The notes below the pieces were generated by a model, which did no database searches, had not been told where the DNA came from, and saw only the letters and a program-made list of their open reading frames with translations. Shown one piece after another: positions 9,486 through 18,430 of a DNA stretch of 64,000 bases. How positions within the stretch are numbered: position 1 is the first letter of the stretch; every line of letters starts with the position of its first letter. A program made the position numbers and the translations under genes. Source of the DNA: Bradyrhizobium sp. 170 (GTDB lineage Bacteria > Pseudomonadota > Alphaproteobacteria > Rhizobiales > Xanthobacteraceae); assembly GCF_023101085.1 (NCBI RefSeq), contig NZ_CP064703.1, positions 8,184,001 through 8,248,000 of the forward strand. Direction: 5' to 3'.

Positions 9486-10430
9486 ATGCCCATCAGCGTC
9501 TCCACCGACCCGATCCGTCCGACCGAGCGGACCGCCTATTGGACCGAGGCGATCTGCCGGTCATTCGCCAATGTCGAGACCAGGCCGCTCGGCTCTGCGA
9601 TCGTCAGTGGCCACTTCGAGTTCGTCGAGATCGGCGACGCCAAGCTTGTCCGCTTCGATAGCAGCCCGCAATGCTACACCCGCGACGCCAGGCTCGTGAG
9701 CCGGGCCGGCTCCGACGAATTCATGTTCGATTTCCAGCGCCGCGGGCGAAGCGCGATGGTGCAAGCCGGCAACGAAGGTACGATCGATCCGGGATACGGC
9801 GTGCTCTACGATGCACGACGCCCGTTCGAGGACCGGCTGTTCGGTCCCGAGCAACGCGCGGAATTGCTGATCGCGACGGTGCCCGCCGCGTCCCTGTTGC
9901 GATCCATTCCCGAGGCGGAGCGGCTTTGTGCAAAACCCATCCCCTTGTCCGGAACGGTGGCCCGCTCGATTGCCGCCCTGGTCCGCGACGCAATCTCCAG
10001 TTCATCCGCGCCGGCCAAACAGGACGCGCCTGATATCGCGGCCTATCTATCGGCCCTGCTGCACCTTGCCGTCGGCGCCAGCCATCAACTCACCCGCCCG
10101 GGTCTGTTTGGTCTGATCGACATCCATCTAAGGGCAAATATCGCCAGCGCCCGGCCTGCGCCGGCGCTTGCCGCCCAATTCGGCATCTCCGAGCGGACGT
10201 TTCATCGCATCTTTGCCGACCGCGAAACCACATTCGAACGGCATGTTCTTCATCTGCGCGTCGAGCTGTTTCGAAATCTGCTGCGGCAGAAATCACTGAC
10301 CGGGACTTCGATCGCGAGACTTGCGCATCAGTGCGGCTTCGCCGATGCCGCCCACGCGACCCGCACATTCAAGAACAGATTTGGCGCCACGCCGCGAGAC
10401 TTTCGCGAAGGGGCGCCGGCCGGGCCTTAG
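9486..10430 (+). CDS. AraC-family regulator, FeaR-like
   Basis: About 314 residues from the ATG at 9486 (MPISVSTDP); an in-frame ATG at 9309 would overlap the amine oxidase start and is less likely. Residues 1-190 resemble the AraC-binding-like N-terminal domain found in FeaR/benzoate-type activators. The C-terminal double helix-turn-helix is clear: LAAQFGISERTFHRIF and IARLAHQCGFADAAHATRTFKNRF split over two helices, ending in the family GATPRDFR. It is divergent from the amine oxidase gene across 158 bases and probably activates it in response to the amine or its aldehyde. That role is inferred from the tynA-feaR precedent. Confidence 0.85.
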   Translation: MPISVSTDPIRPTERTAYWTEAICRSFANVETRPLGSAIVSGHFEFVEIGDAKLVRFDSSPQCYTRDARLVSRAGSDEFMFDFQRRGRSAMVQAGNEGTIDPGYGVLYDARRPFEDRLFGPEQRAELLIATVPAASLLRSIPEAERLCAKPIPLSGTVARSIAALVRDAISSSSAPAKQDAPDIAAYLSALLHLAVGASHQLTRPGLFGLIDIHLRANIASARPAPALAAQFGISERTFHRIFADRETTFERHVLHLRVELFRNLLRQKSLTGTSIARLAHQCGFADAAHATRTFKNRFGATPRDFREGAPAGP

Positions 10431-10442
10431 TCCACTGCTCGC

Positions 10443-11324
10443 TCAAGCGGCAACGGCCCGCGACAGCGAATCCAGCTTTGCCGTAAGCGCGGCGCCGTCG
10501 GGTGCTGCGCGCAGTGGCGCGCGGACCCGCAGCCAGCCGGCATCGCCGGTCTGCTCGGCGAGGATAGCCTTGAGCGCTGGCGTAAACGGCAGGTCGGCGA
10601 TGACCGAGAGCACGGCGCGCATCTGCGGCTCCGCGTCTCCGCCATCCAGCATGGCCCGGACCAGATGGGGGACGATGTTGCCAAGGCCACAGATCGTGCC
10701 GGCGCCGCCCTGCGCCATCGCGCGGGCGATATCGACCTCGTTGCCCACGGTGATCGCCAGATCCGGCGCAGCGGCGCGAAACGCCTGAAACTGTTTGAAA
10801 TCGGCGCTGCTGTCCTTGAGGCCCGCGACGATCTCTCCGTAATGCGCACGGAGACTGGCCGCCACCGACGCCGGCACGCCGACGCCCGAGGTCTGCGGAA
10901 TATGATAGAGCGTGGCTCGCAGCCGATCGTCGGCGACGTCATCCAATATGGCGGCGAACGCGTCCTCGATGCCTTCCGCACTCGCGTCACGATAGAAATA
11001 AGGCGGCAACAACAACATATGTCTCAATCCCAGACCCAGCGCCGAGCGGGTGAGCGCGACGCTATCGGTCAAGGCCGGAAAGCCGCTGCCTAGACCCATG
11101 CGTGACGCCGGGATGCCTGCCTTCAAAAGCGCTTCGACGGTTGCAAGCCGTTCCGCCGCGCTGAACGACGTCCCCTCGCCGGTAGTACCAAACAGCACCA
11201 CGCCGTCGACCTTCTTCGCGAACAATTGGAACACATGTCGCGCCAGCCGGAGATGATCCACCGAGTCGTCGGCCGACAGCGGCGTCGGCGTCGCTACCCA
11301 AAAGCCACGGATCGCATCGGTCAT
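10443..11324 (-). CDS. DapA-family (dihydrodipicolinate synthase/N-acetylneuraminate lyase) aldolase or dehydratase
   Basis: A 293-residue class I aldolase-type TIM barrel. GTTGEGTSF is the pyruvate carboxylate-binding motif, the Schiff-base Lys is in GLKDSS and the catalytic Tyr in LYHIPQ. The start at 11324 has GGGAG at seven bases; an upstream in-frame start lacks one. Members of this superfamily act on many 2-keto acids, and the context is catabolic: divergent to a D-2-hydroxyacid-dehydrogenase-like flavoprotein and a GntR/FCD regulator. Biosynthetic DapA is therefore less likely than a sugar-acid or hydroxy-acid pathway. Convergent with the AraC gene 12 bases away. Confidence 0.85.
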   Translation of the reverse strand: MTDAIRGFWVATPTPLSADDSVDHLRLARHVFQLFAKKVDGVVLFGTTGEGTSFSAAERLATVEALLKAGIPASRMGLGSGFPALTDSVALTRSALGLGLRHMLLLPPYFYRDASAEGIEDAFAAILDDVADDRLRATLYHIPQTSGVGVPASVAASLRAHYGEIVAGLKDSSADFKQFQAFRAAAPDLAITVGNEVDIARAMAQGGAGTICGLGNIVPHLVRAMLDGGDAEPQMRAVLSVIADLPFTPALKAILAEQTGDAGWLRVRAPLRAAPDGAALTAKLDSLSRAVAA

Positions 11325-11371
11325 TATTCGCTCCCTTGTCGCCGGAACCGGTGCCCCGCCATCCGTCGGTG

Positions 11372-11400
11372 TTGACACTTCTTGTATCTTACATACAAGA
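11372..11400 (+). promoter_or_regulatory. Putative promoter overlapped by a GntR/FCD operator
   Basis: TTGACA at 11372-11377 is a perfect -35 hexamer and TACAAG at 11394-11399 (16-base spacer) is a plausible -10. The perfect inverted repeat TCTTGTAT-N5-ATACAAGA (11380-11400) fills the spacer and covers the -10. The TTGTAT/ATACAA core is typical of FadR/FCD-subfamily GntR sites. It lies between the divergent dapA-like and flavoprotein genes, so binding of the GntR protein encoded at 12944 would block RNA polymerase. The link to that regulator is inference. Confidence 0.6.
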
Positions 11401-11482
11401 TAGCCTCAAGGGGGATTTCGGGAGCGGAAACACCGCTTTCCGGTCCACGGCGCGGCACGTACCGCGAAGAAACGGGCACGCC

Positions 11483-12892
11483 ATGCACGCCATGAAACGC
11501 GACGAAGGCCGGGAAGCGCTCAGCCAGTTGCAGCGGAAGCTCGGCGCCCAGGCCGTTCTGCTCGGCGCCGACGTGCCGGCACGCAATGGCAACGACTGGA
11601 GCGCAAGCCTGCCGCAGACTCCGCTCGCCGTCGTGCGCCCGGTCGATGCCGCCGGCGTATCTGACGCGGTTCTCGCCTGCCGAAAGGCCGGACTGTGTTA
11701 CGTGCCACAGGGTGGACTGACCGGTCTGTGCCGCGGCGCTTCGCCGGAGGCCGGCTGGGTCGCGATCTCGCTGGAACGCATGGTCGGCATCGAGGAAATC
11801 GATCCGGCGAGTGCCACCATGACGGTGCGGGCCGGGACGTCGCTCGAGACCATTCAGAAGGCGGCCGACGAACGCGGCATGTTTTTTCCGCTCGATCTCG
11901 GTTCGCGAGGTTCTTGTGCGATCGGTGGCAATCTTTCCACCAATGCCGGCGGCAATCGCGTCATTCGATACGGCATGACGCGCGAACTGGTGCTCGGTCT
12001 CGAGGTGGTACTGCCCGACGGCACCATCATGACCAGCCTCAACAAGCTCATCAAGAACAACGCCGGCTACGACCTGAAGCATCTCTTCATCGGGTCGGAG
12101 GGCACGCTCGGTATCATCACCCGCGTGGTGCTCAAGCTGTTTCCAAAACCGCGTTCGACGATGGCCGCGCTCTGCGCCGTTCCGGATTATGCGGCGGTGC
12201 TCGCGCTCCTGAACGAAGCGCGCAGCGGGCTCGGTCCGCTGCTATCCGCTTTCGAAGTGATGTGGCCCGACTACTGGGACGTGATCACGACGCGCGCGGG
12301 CGTCCGCTCGCCGGTCGGCACCGGTCACGGCCTCTATGTACTGGTCGAGGCGCAGGGCACCGACGAGGCAACCGATGCGCCGCGGTTCGAGGCCTGGCTT
12401 GCGGACCTCCTGGAACGCGGGATGCTGAGCGATGCGGCGGTGTCGCAATCGGTCGCGCAGACGCAAGGTTTCTGGGCGGTGCGTGACATCTGTTCGGAAT
12501 TCGGCCAGGTGCTCGGCCCGCACATCCCCTACGATATCGGCCTCGCCGTCGCGGGCATGGACGAATTCGTCCGGCGCTGCAAGGCAGCGCTTGCATCCGG
12601 CATTCCCGGTTGCGACAGCGTCTATTACGGGCATATCGGCGACGGCAATCTGCACCTGGTGTCGTGGGTGCCGGGACTCTCCGTCGACCAACAGCCGAAG
12701 GAAGAAATGGACCAGATCGTCTACGGCCTGGTCCGCGAGATGGGCGGCAGCGTCTCGGCCGAGCACGGCATCGGAACGCTAAAGAAGAAGTGGCTCGGGC
12801 ATGCCCGCAGTGAAGCCGAGATTGCGCTGATGCGCACGCTGAAGGCTGCGCTTGATCCCGATCGCCTCCTCAATCCGGGAAAAGTGATCTGA
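11483..12892 (+). CDS. FAD-linked oxidase, D-lactate/glycolate/D-2-hydroxyglutarate dehydrogenase type
   Basis: About 469 residues from ATG 11483 (a second ATG lies nine bases later). The N-terminal PCMH-type FAD-binding domain has PQGGLTGLCRGA and the GSRGSCAIGGNLSTNAGG FAD loop. The C-terminal FAD-oxidase domain has the metal/active-site YGHIGDGNLHL and SAEHGIGTLKKKW motifs. These are hallmarks of the GlcD/LldD2/D2HGDH family, which oxidise D-2-hydroxyacids to 2-ketoacids. A 2-ketoacid product would fit the divergent DapA-family enzyme. The GntR gene follows 51 bases later, probably in the same transcript. Exact substrate not assigned. Confidence 0.88.
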   Translation: MHAMKRDEGREALSQLQRKLGAQAVLLGADVPARNGNDWSASLPQTPLAVVRPVDAAGVSDAVLACRKAGLCYVPQGGLTGLCRGASPEAGWVAISLERMVGIEEIDPASATMTVRAGTSLETIQKAADERGMFFPLDLGSRGSCAIGGNLSTNAGGNRVIRYGMTRELVLGLEVVLPDGTIMTSLNKLIKNNAGYDLKHLFIGSEGTLGIITRVVLKLFPKPRSTMAALCAVPDYAAVLALLNEARSGLGPLLSAFEVMWPDYWDVITTRAGVRSPVGTGHGLYVLVEAQGTDEATDAPRFEAWLADLLERGMLSDAAVSQSVAQTQGFWAVRDICSEFGQVLGPHIPYDIGLAVAGMDEFVRRCKAALASGIPGCDSVYYGHIGDGNLHLVSWVPGLSVDQQPKEEMDQIVYGLVREMGGSVSAEHGIGTLKKKWLGHARSEAEIALMRTLKAALDPDRLLNPGKVI

Positions 12893-12943
12893 TCGATCCG
12901 CAGGTCGCAGGCGGCGCAGCAAAGGAAACGGGGCGGTGACGCC

Positions 12944-13609
12944 ATGAAATCATTCAAGCTCGATACGCCAAAATCGCTGTCGCAGAAGGTGATGCTGCGG
13001 TTGCGTCAGGCGATCATCGAAGGCGAATTGGAACTCGGCTCCATCATCGCCGAGGAGATGCTCGCGCAATCCTTTGGCGTCAGCCGCACGCCGGTTCGCG
13101 AAGCCATGAGCCTGCTGCAGGCGCAGGGGCTCGTCGTGGTGAAGCCGCAGGTCGGCAGCTTCGTCTTCACACCGAGCGCCGCCGACATCGACGAGCTCTG
13201 CACCTTCCGTATCCTGATCGAGCCCAAGGCGGCCGAACTCGCCTATCGGCATGACCGCGACGGCGCGCTGAAAGCGCTGACGGCGGCAGTCGCGGACATG
13301 AAGCAGGCGGTGGCGGCAAAGGATACGCTCGCCTACGGCTCGGCGGACACCGCATTCCACGACGCCCTGTTTGTCCATTGCGGCAATCATTATTTGATGC
13401 AGTCCTATCAACTCATCGCAGGGCGGACCGCCGCGCTGCGCACCAATTTGAGTTCGCCGATCGACGTCCAGACGCCGGCGTCATTCGATCAGCACCGCGA
13501 GTTGCTTGATCTGTTCGAGCGCGGGAAGTTCGAAGGCTTTACGAAACTGATGACGGTGCACATCACCAATTCCGGCCACGCCTACGCGCACGCCCTGGAA
13601 GTGGCGTGA
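12944..13609 (+). CDS. GntR-family regulator, FCD (FadR) subfamily
   Basis: A 221-residue regulator. The N-terminal winged helix (residues about 10-75) contains the family signature LAQSFGVSRTPVREAMSLL. The C-terminal all-helical FCD ligand domain has the metal-ligand pattern with DTAFHDALF, a central Arg/His stretch and HRELLDLFERG plus a final H. Ligands of this subfamily are usually small carboxylates, matching the hydroxyacid-type enzymes beside it. It probably represses the divergent promoter by the palindrome at 11380-11400 and is relieved by the pathway substrate; this is inferred from subfamily behaviour. Confidence 0.9.
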   Translation: MKSFKLDTPKSLSQKVMLRLRQAIIEGELELGSIIAEEMLAQSFGVSRTPVREAMSLLQAQGLVVVKPQVGSFVFTPSAADIDELCTFRILIEPKAAELAYRHDRDGALKALTAAVADMKQAVAAKDTLAYGSADTAFHDALFVHCGNHYLMQSYQLIAGRTAALRTNLSSPIDVQTPASFDQHRELLDLFERGKFEGFTKLMTVHITNSGHAYAHALEVA

Positions 13610-13627
13610 GCTTACCGTTCTATCCGG

Positions 13628-14650
13628 TCAAGCCTCACAATAACTGCGATACCAGGCCGCAAACCTGTGGATGCCGTCCTCGATCGGGGTCGCCGGGCGA
13701 AAATCCACGTCACGTACGAGGTCATCGACATCGGCATAGGTCGTCGGCACGTCGCCCGGCTGCATCGGCAGCAGTTCCTTGTTGGCCTTGCGCCCGAGCT
13801 CCTGTTCGAGGATATCGAGCACACGCAGCAATTCCTGCGGCTTGTTGTTGCCGACATTGTAGATGCGCCAGGGGGCGATGCTCGATCCCGGGTCTGGAAT
13901 TCCGCCCAGCCCGGCCTGCCCGACCTGCGGCGCACGGTCGATCAGGCGGACCAAAGCTTCCGTCACGTCGTCCACATACGTGAAGTCGCGAAGCATCCGG
14001 CCGCCGTTGAACAACTTGACCGGATCGCCGCGGACGATCGCGTCCGCAAACACGAACAGCGCCATGTCGGGGCGATACCAGGGGCCGTACACCGTGAAGA
14101 ACCGCAAGCCGGTGCAGGGTATCCCGTAGAGATGGCTGTACGAATGCGCCATCAACTCGTTGGCCTTCTTGCTCGCGGCATAGAGGCTGATCGGATGGTC
14201 CACGTTGTCGTGTACCGAGAACGGCAGCTTCCGGTTGGCCCCGTAGACAGACGACGAGGACGCGAACAGCAAATGACGGCAGCCATTGTGCCGGCATCCC
14301 TCCAGAATATTGGTGAAGCCGACCAGATTGGCGTCGACATAGGCGTGTGGATCTCTCAGCGAATATCGCACGCCCGCCTGCGCGGCCAGATGGATGACGA
14401 CGGGAAATCGATAGCGCGCGAACAGCGCCGGCATCGCCACGCGGTCTGCCACGTCCAATTTTTCGAACTGAAAGCGCGGGTCGGCTCTGAGGATATCGAG
14501 CCGGGCCGCCTTCAGCCGCGGATCATAATAGGAATTGAGATTGTCGACCCCGACGACGCGGTGGCCGGACTGCAGCAGCCGCTGCGCCACGTGGAATCCG
14601 ATGAAGCCCGCGGCTCCCGTTACCAGAATTGCCTGATCCGGCATTATCAT
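13628..14650 (-). CDS. UDP-glucuronate 4-epimerase-like SDR
   Basis: A 340-residue extended short-chain dehydrogenase. TGAAGFIG binds NAD, SSSSVYG and YAASK carry the catalytic Ser and Tyr-x3-Lys, and RFFTVYGPW is typical of UDP-GlcA 4-epimerases (LspL/CapI/WbnF). The start is 14650, or 14644 at a second in-frame ATG; GAGG lies just upstream. It converts UDP-glucuronate to UDP-galacturonate in the cytoplasm, so it follows the UDP-glucose dehydrogenase encoded 44 bases upstream in the same direction. Together they supply uronic acids to the exopolysaccharide. Convergent with the GntR gene. Confidence 0.9.
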   Translation of the reverse strand: MIMPDQAILVTGAAGFIGFHVAQRLLQSGHRVVGVDNLNSYYDPRLKAARLDILRADPRFQFEKLDVADRVAMPALFARYRFPVVIHLAAQAGVRYSLRDPHAYVDANLVGFTNILEGCRHNGCRHLLFASSSSVYGANRKLPFSVHDNVDHPISLYAASKKANELMAHSYSHLYGIPCTGLRFFTVYGPWYRPDMALFVFADAIVRGDPVKLFNGGRMLRDFTYVDDVTEALVRLIDRAPQVGQAGLGGIPDPGSSIAPWRIYNVGNNKPQELLRVLDILEQELGRKANKELLPMQPGDVPTTYADVDDLVRDVDFRPATPIEDGIHRFAAWYRSYCEA

Positions 14651-14693
14651 CCGTGCATCCTCAACCAGCCGATGTCATGGCGGCGCATCAGGG

Positions 14694-16013
14694 TCAGTAC
14701 GCCACCGATTTCGGCCGACCAACGCCGCAGTACAGAAAGCCGTTCCGCTCCACCTCCTCCGGGGAGTAGATGTTGCGCAGATCGACGATGACGGGGCAGG
14801 CCATGATGGTGGACAATTCCTTCAGATCGAGCGCGCGGAACTGCTCCCATTCCGTGACGATGACGAGCGCGTGGCATCCCCTCGCGCAACGGTAGGCGCT
14901 CTCGCAGAAGGTGACGTTCTCGAACACCTTCTTCGCCTGCTCCATGCCGACGGGATCGAAGATCCGAACCTCGGCTCCCATGTCCTGCAGCGCGGTGACC
15001 AGCGGAATCGACGGCGCGTCACGCATATCGTCGGTATCGGGCTTGAAGGTTACGCCGAGCACCGCAATGGATTTTCCCCGCAGATTGCCGCCAAACGCGT
15101 TGGCGACCTTGCGCGCCATCGCCCGCTTGCGCTGGTCATTGACGGCAACCACCGTTTCCACGATTCGTACCGGCGATTCATTATCCTGGCCGGTCTTGAT
15201 CAGCGCCATCGCATCCTTTGGAAAACAGGAGCCGCCGAAGCCCGGGCCTGCGTGCAGGAATTTCTGACCGATCCGGTTGTCGAGGCCGATCCCGCGCGCG
15301 ACTTCCTGCACGTTGGCGCCGACCTTTTCGGCAAGGTCCGCAATCTCGTTGATGAAAGCAATCTTGGTGGCAAGGAAGGAGTTGGCGGCATATTTCGTCA
15401 GTTCGGCGGTGCGGCGGTCGGTATAGAGGATCGGCGATGCATTGAGATGAAGCGGCCGGTACACCTCGGCCATCACGCCGCGGGCGCGCGCGTCATCCGT
15501 TCCGATCACGATCCGGTCTGGATGCTTGAAGTCGCGGATCGCCGCCCCCTCGCGCAAGAACTCGGGATTCGAGACGACGGCCACCGTGGCTTCCGGATTC
15601 TCTTCGCGGATGATGCGCTCGACCTCGTCGCCGGTGCCGACCGGAACCGTCGACTTGGTGACCACCACCGCTCGCTCCGGAAGCACGCCCGCGATCTCGC
15701 GCGCCGCCGCATATACATAGGACAGATCGGCATGGCCGTCACCGCGACGCGACGGCGTGCCGACCGCGATGAACACCACCTCCGCTTCGCTGACCGCCGA
15801 CTTCAGGTCGCTCGCAAATGACAGGCGGCCCTGCCCGACATTTCGTGCTACCAGCTCGGCAAGTCCCGGCTCGTGAATCGGCATCTCTCCGTTGTTGAGG
15901 CTGGCGACCTTCTCCGCGTTGCTGTCGATACAGACGACCTGATGCCCAAAATCGGAAAAACACGCCCCTGACACCAGCCCGACATAGCCGGCGCCAATCA
16001 TCGCTATATGCAT
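14694..16013 (-). CDS. ugd: UDP-glucose 6-dehydrogenase
   Basis: A 439-residue enzyme that oxidises UDP-glucose twice with NAD to UDP-glucuronate. GAGYVGLVSG is the N-terminal NAD site. The catalytic Cys is in GFGGSCFPKD and its helper Lys/Asn in TKYAANSFLATK. The C-terminal UDP-binding domain includes LGVTFKPDTDDMRD. Length and motifs match rhizobial RkpK/Ugd. It lies upstream of the epimerase and is probably co-transcribed. It defines a uronic-acid branch for the surface polysaccharide made by this cluster. Confidence 0.95.
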   Translation of the reverse strand: MHIAMIGAGYVGLVSGACFSDFGHQVVCIDSNAEKVASLNNGEMPIHEPGLAELVARNVGQGRLSFASDLKSAVSEAEVVFIAVGTPSRRGDGHADLSYVYAAAREIAGVLPERAVVVTKSTVPVGTGDEVERIIREENPEATVAVVSNPEFLREGAAIRDFKHPDRIVIGTDDARARGVMAEVYRPLHLNASPILYTDRRTAELTKYAANSFLATKIAFINEIADLAEKVGANVQEVARGIGLDNRIGQKFLHAGPGFGGSCFPKDAMALIKTGQDNESPVRIVETVVAVNDQRKRAMARKVANAFGGNLRGKSIAVLGVTFKPDTDDMRDAPSIPLVTALQDMGAEVRIFDPVGMEQAKKVFENVTFCESAYRCARGCHALVIVTEWEQFRALDLKELSTIMACPVIVDLRNIYSPEEVERNGFLYCGVGRPKSVAY

Positions 16014-16085
16014 TACGGTTCCTGTCTGAAAAGCCGCGCGCGGCCTTGGCCGCGCCGACGGATGGCCGGTGAAGCGACGAGCTAG

Positions 16086-16874
16086 CTAGCTGCTCAATAT
16101 CGATTCACCGTCGAGATGACGAGGAAAGAAAAAGAAGTTGTTGACGTAGAACCGTCCATCCTTGCGGCCGCCATCCGGCCGCAGCGCGCCGGCATCCTGG
16201 AACCTGTGGGAATCGAACTGCTCCACGCCGATCACGTCGTTGTCCTTCAGGAAGAACCCGCGATAGGATTTACTCCGGAAGAATTCGAACACCAGGCGTG
16301 TCGCCTCGGCGCGATGGCGGTCTTCCGCCTCCACCAAAAATACCGGCTGGCAACGCTCCAGAAGTTCGACGGCGCCGTTCAGGACATTCAGCTCGTGGCC
16401 TTCGACGTCGATCTTTACGAACGCCACATCCTGATCGATCACAGCATCAAGCCGCGCAATCGGCACATGGGCAGAGACTATTTTGGCCGATGAATCGTTT
16501 CGCGCCTCCAGCGAAGCAAGCCCATACACCAGGCCGTCATCGCCCTGCGGGATGAACAGCTCGGCATCGCCGTCATGGTCCGACAGCGCGATCTCGTGGA
16601 TACTCACATTCCGCGCCGAGGTTCGGCGCAGCAGCCTTGCCATCTGCTGCGAAGGCTCGAAGGCATGTACTTGCCGGGAAAGGCGCGCCAGCCGCCGCGT
16701 GTACAGGCCACAATTGGCGCCGACGTCGACCGTCACCGCATCATCGGGAATCACCTTTTCGAGATAAGACAGTTCCCGCTCCGCCGATTTGGGGCGCTTC
16801 ATGAAATGCCATTGCAGCCAGACCGAAGGAAACGCGTCCTTCACCAGCTCCTTGACCTGTTGCTTTGCGTTCAT
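16086..16874 (-). CDS. FkbM-family SAM-dependent methyltransferase
   Basis: A 262-residue cytoplasmic enzyme; the ATG at 16874 has GGGAGG six bases ahead, better than an upstream in-frame start. The SAM motif I is VDVGANCGLYTRRLA, followed by AFEPS (motif II) and the FkbM signature FVKIDVEGHELNVLNGA. FkbM-type enzymes O-methylate sugars and other hydroxyls, so this one may add methyl groups to a residue of the exopolysaccharide. It is flanked by ugd and manC on the same strand, with 72 and 87 bases between. The acceptor sugar is unknown. Confidence 0.85.
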   Translation of the reverse strand: MNAKQQVKELVKDAFPSVWLQWHFMKRPKSAERELSYLEKVIPDDAVTVDVGANCGLYTRRLARLSRQVHAFEPSQQMARLLRRTSARNVSIHEIALSDHDGDAELFIPQGDDGLVYGLASLEARNDSSAKIVSAHVPIARLDAVIDQDVAFVKIDVEGHELNVLNGAVELLERCQPVFLVEAEDRHRAEATRLVFEFFRSKSYRGFFLKDNDVIGVEQFDSHRFQDAGALRPDGGRKDGRFYVNNFFFFPRHLDGESILSS

Positions 16875-16961
16875 CGCCGCCTCCCTTGGTGTCGCACGCA
16901 CAGAATTCGCTGCGACGTGCGTCGTCCTCGATGCGGATGCCGCCCCCCACCCGGCCGCACC

Positions 16962-18401
16962 TCAGACGCGGTCATAGATGTCCTGTACGCGAACGATGTC
17001 GTCCTCCCCGAGATAGCTGCCGGACTGGACCTCGATCAGATTGAGCGGAACCTTTCCGGGATTCTCCAGGCGATGCATGCATCCCAGGGGAACGAAGATC
17101 GATTCGTTCTCGCGCAGCAGGATTTCTTCGTCGTCGCGCGTGACAATCGCGGTGCCGTTCACCACGACCCAGTGTTCGGCGCGGTGATAATGTTTCTGCA
17201 GCGACAGCTTGGCGCCGGGATTGACGGTAATCCGCTTGACCTGAAACCGCTCCCCGGCATGGATCGACTGATAATAGCCCCAGGGCCGATGGACGCTGTG
17301 GGTCTGGGTCGCCGACCGATGGCCGTTTGCCTTCAGACGCTCGACCAGCTTTCCGACATCCTGGTCGCGCTTCCGGCTGGTCACCAGCACCACATCAGGC
17401 GAGGTAGCGATGACGAGATCCTCGACGCCGAGCGCTGCGACCAGTTGGCCGTCGCCGCGGACATAGCAGCCGGAGGTGTCTTCCATCACCGCATCGCCAA
17501 TCACCACATTGCCCGACGGATCCTTTTCCGCCATCGACCACAACGCCGACCAGCTTCCGACATCGCTCCAGTCGAAGGTCGCGGGAACGACGACCGCATT
17601 GTCGGTCTTTTCCATGATCGCGTAGTCCATCGAGATGGTCGGGCAGGCCTCGAACGCCTGCTCCTCGAGGCGAAGAAAATCGAGATCGCGGGTCGCGCCC
17701 GTCAGCGCCTTGCGGCAGGCGGCGAGAACCTCCGGCGCCCGATGCGCCAATTCGTCGATGAACTGGCGCGCTGGCAGCAGGAATATGCCGCTGTTCCAGA
17801 CATGCTCGTCGCAGGCCAGCAGGCGCTCGACCGTCACCAGATCCGGCTTCTCGACGAAGCCGGCCACGTTGCGAATGGAGGAAGCAGCGTCCAGTTCGTC
17901 GCCCATCCGGATATAGCCGAACCCGGTCGCCGCCGATGAAGGCCGAACGCCGAACAGAACGAAGCGGCCGTACCGCGCGGCCGTGACGCCCGTCGATATC
18001 GCGGCGCGAAACGCGGCGTGATCGCGCACCCAGTGATCGACCGGCATCGCCAGGATCACGGCGTCCGGATCGCTTTCGCTGGCGAGCAACGCTGCAACCG
18101 CAACCGCAGGCGCGGTATTCCTTCCGAACGGCTCGAGCACGATGGTTGGACGATCGACGCCCACCGCGCGCAACTGCTCGCCGATCGCGAAACGATGCTC
18201 ACCGTTTGCGATCACCATCGGCTCAGTAAACAGCGAACGGTCGTCGACGCGCAACGCCGTCTGCTGCAGCAGGGTGTTTTCGCCGAGCAGCGAGAGCAGC
18301 TGCTTGGGGTAGGTCTCGCGCGACAGCGGCCACAGCCGCGAGCCGGCGCCGCCTGACAGGAGAACGGGTACGATTCGGCCGTGCGGCTCGATCATCGCCA
18401 T
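16962..18401 (-). CDS. manC: Mannose-1-phosphate guanylyltransferase/mannose-6-phosphate isomerase
   Basis: About 479 residues from ATG 18401 with AAGGA seven bases before it. The N-terminal nucleotidyltransferase domain has LSGGAGSRLWPLSR and the mid-domain FVEKPD. The C-terminal cupin (type II PMI) domain has KRITVNPGAKLSLQ and HHRAEHWVVV stretches. It makes GDP-mannose from mannose-1-phosphate and can isomerise mannose-6-phosphate. Its place between the FkbM and ExoY-like genes points to mannose, or a GDP-mannose-derived sugar, in the polymer. Equivalent rhizobial genes are called noeJ or manC. Confidence 0.93.
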   Translation of the reverse strand: MAMIEPHGRIVPVLLSGGAGSRLWPLSRETYPKQLLSLLGENTLLQQTALRVDDRSLFTEPMVIANGEHRFAIGEQLRAVGVDRPTIVLEPFGRNTAPAVAVAALLASESDPDAVILAMPVDHWVRDHAAFRAAISTGVTAARYGRFVLFGVRPSSAATGFGYIRMGDELDAASSIRNVAGFVEKPDLVTVERLLACDEHVWNSGIFLLPARQFIDELAHRAPEVLAACRKALTGATRDLDFLRLEEQAFEACPTISMDYAIMEKTDNAVVVPATFDWSDVGSWSALWSMAEKDPSGNVVIGDAVMEDTSGCYVRGDGQLVAALGVEDLVIATSPDVVLVTSRKRDQDVGKLVERLKANGHRSATQTHSVHRPWGYYQSIHAGERFQVKRITVNPGAKLSLQKHYHRAEHWVVVNGTAIVTRDDEEILLRENESIFVPLGCMHRLENPGKVPLNLIEVQSGSYLGEDDIVRVQDIYDRV

Positions 18402-18430
18402 GGCATGGTCCTTCGATGTCTTGACGTTGG

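Noticed and set aside
13667..14791. 374-codon rightward frame opposite the UDP-glucuronate epimerase gene
   Set aside because: Shadow of a certain SDR gene; no domain, no ribosome-binding site.
16575..17939. 454-codon rightward frame opposite manC
   Set aside because: Composition is that of an antisense frame and manC motifs are unambiguous.
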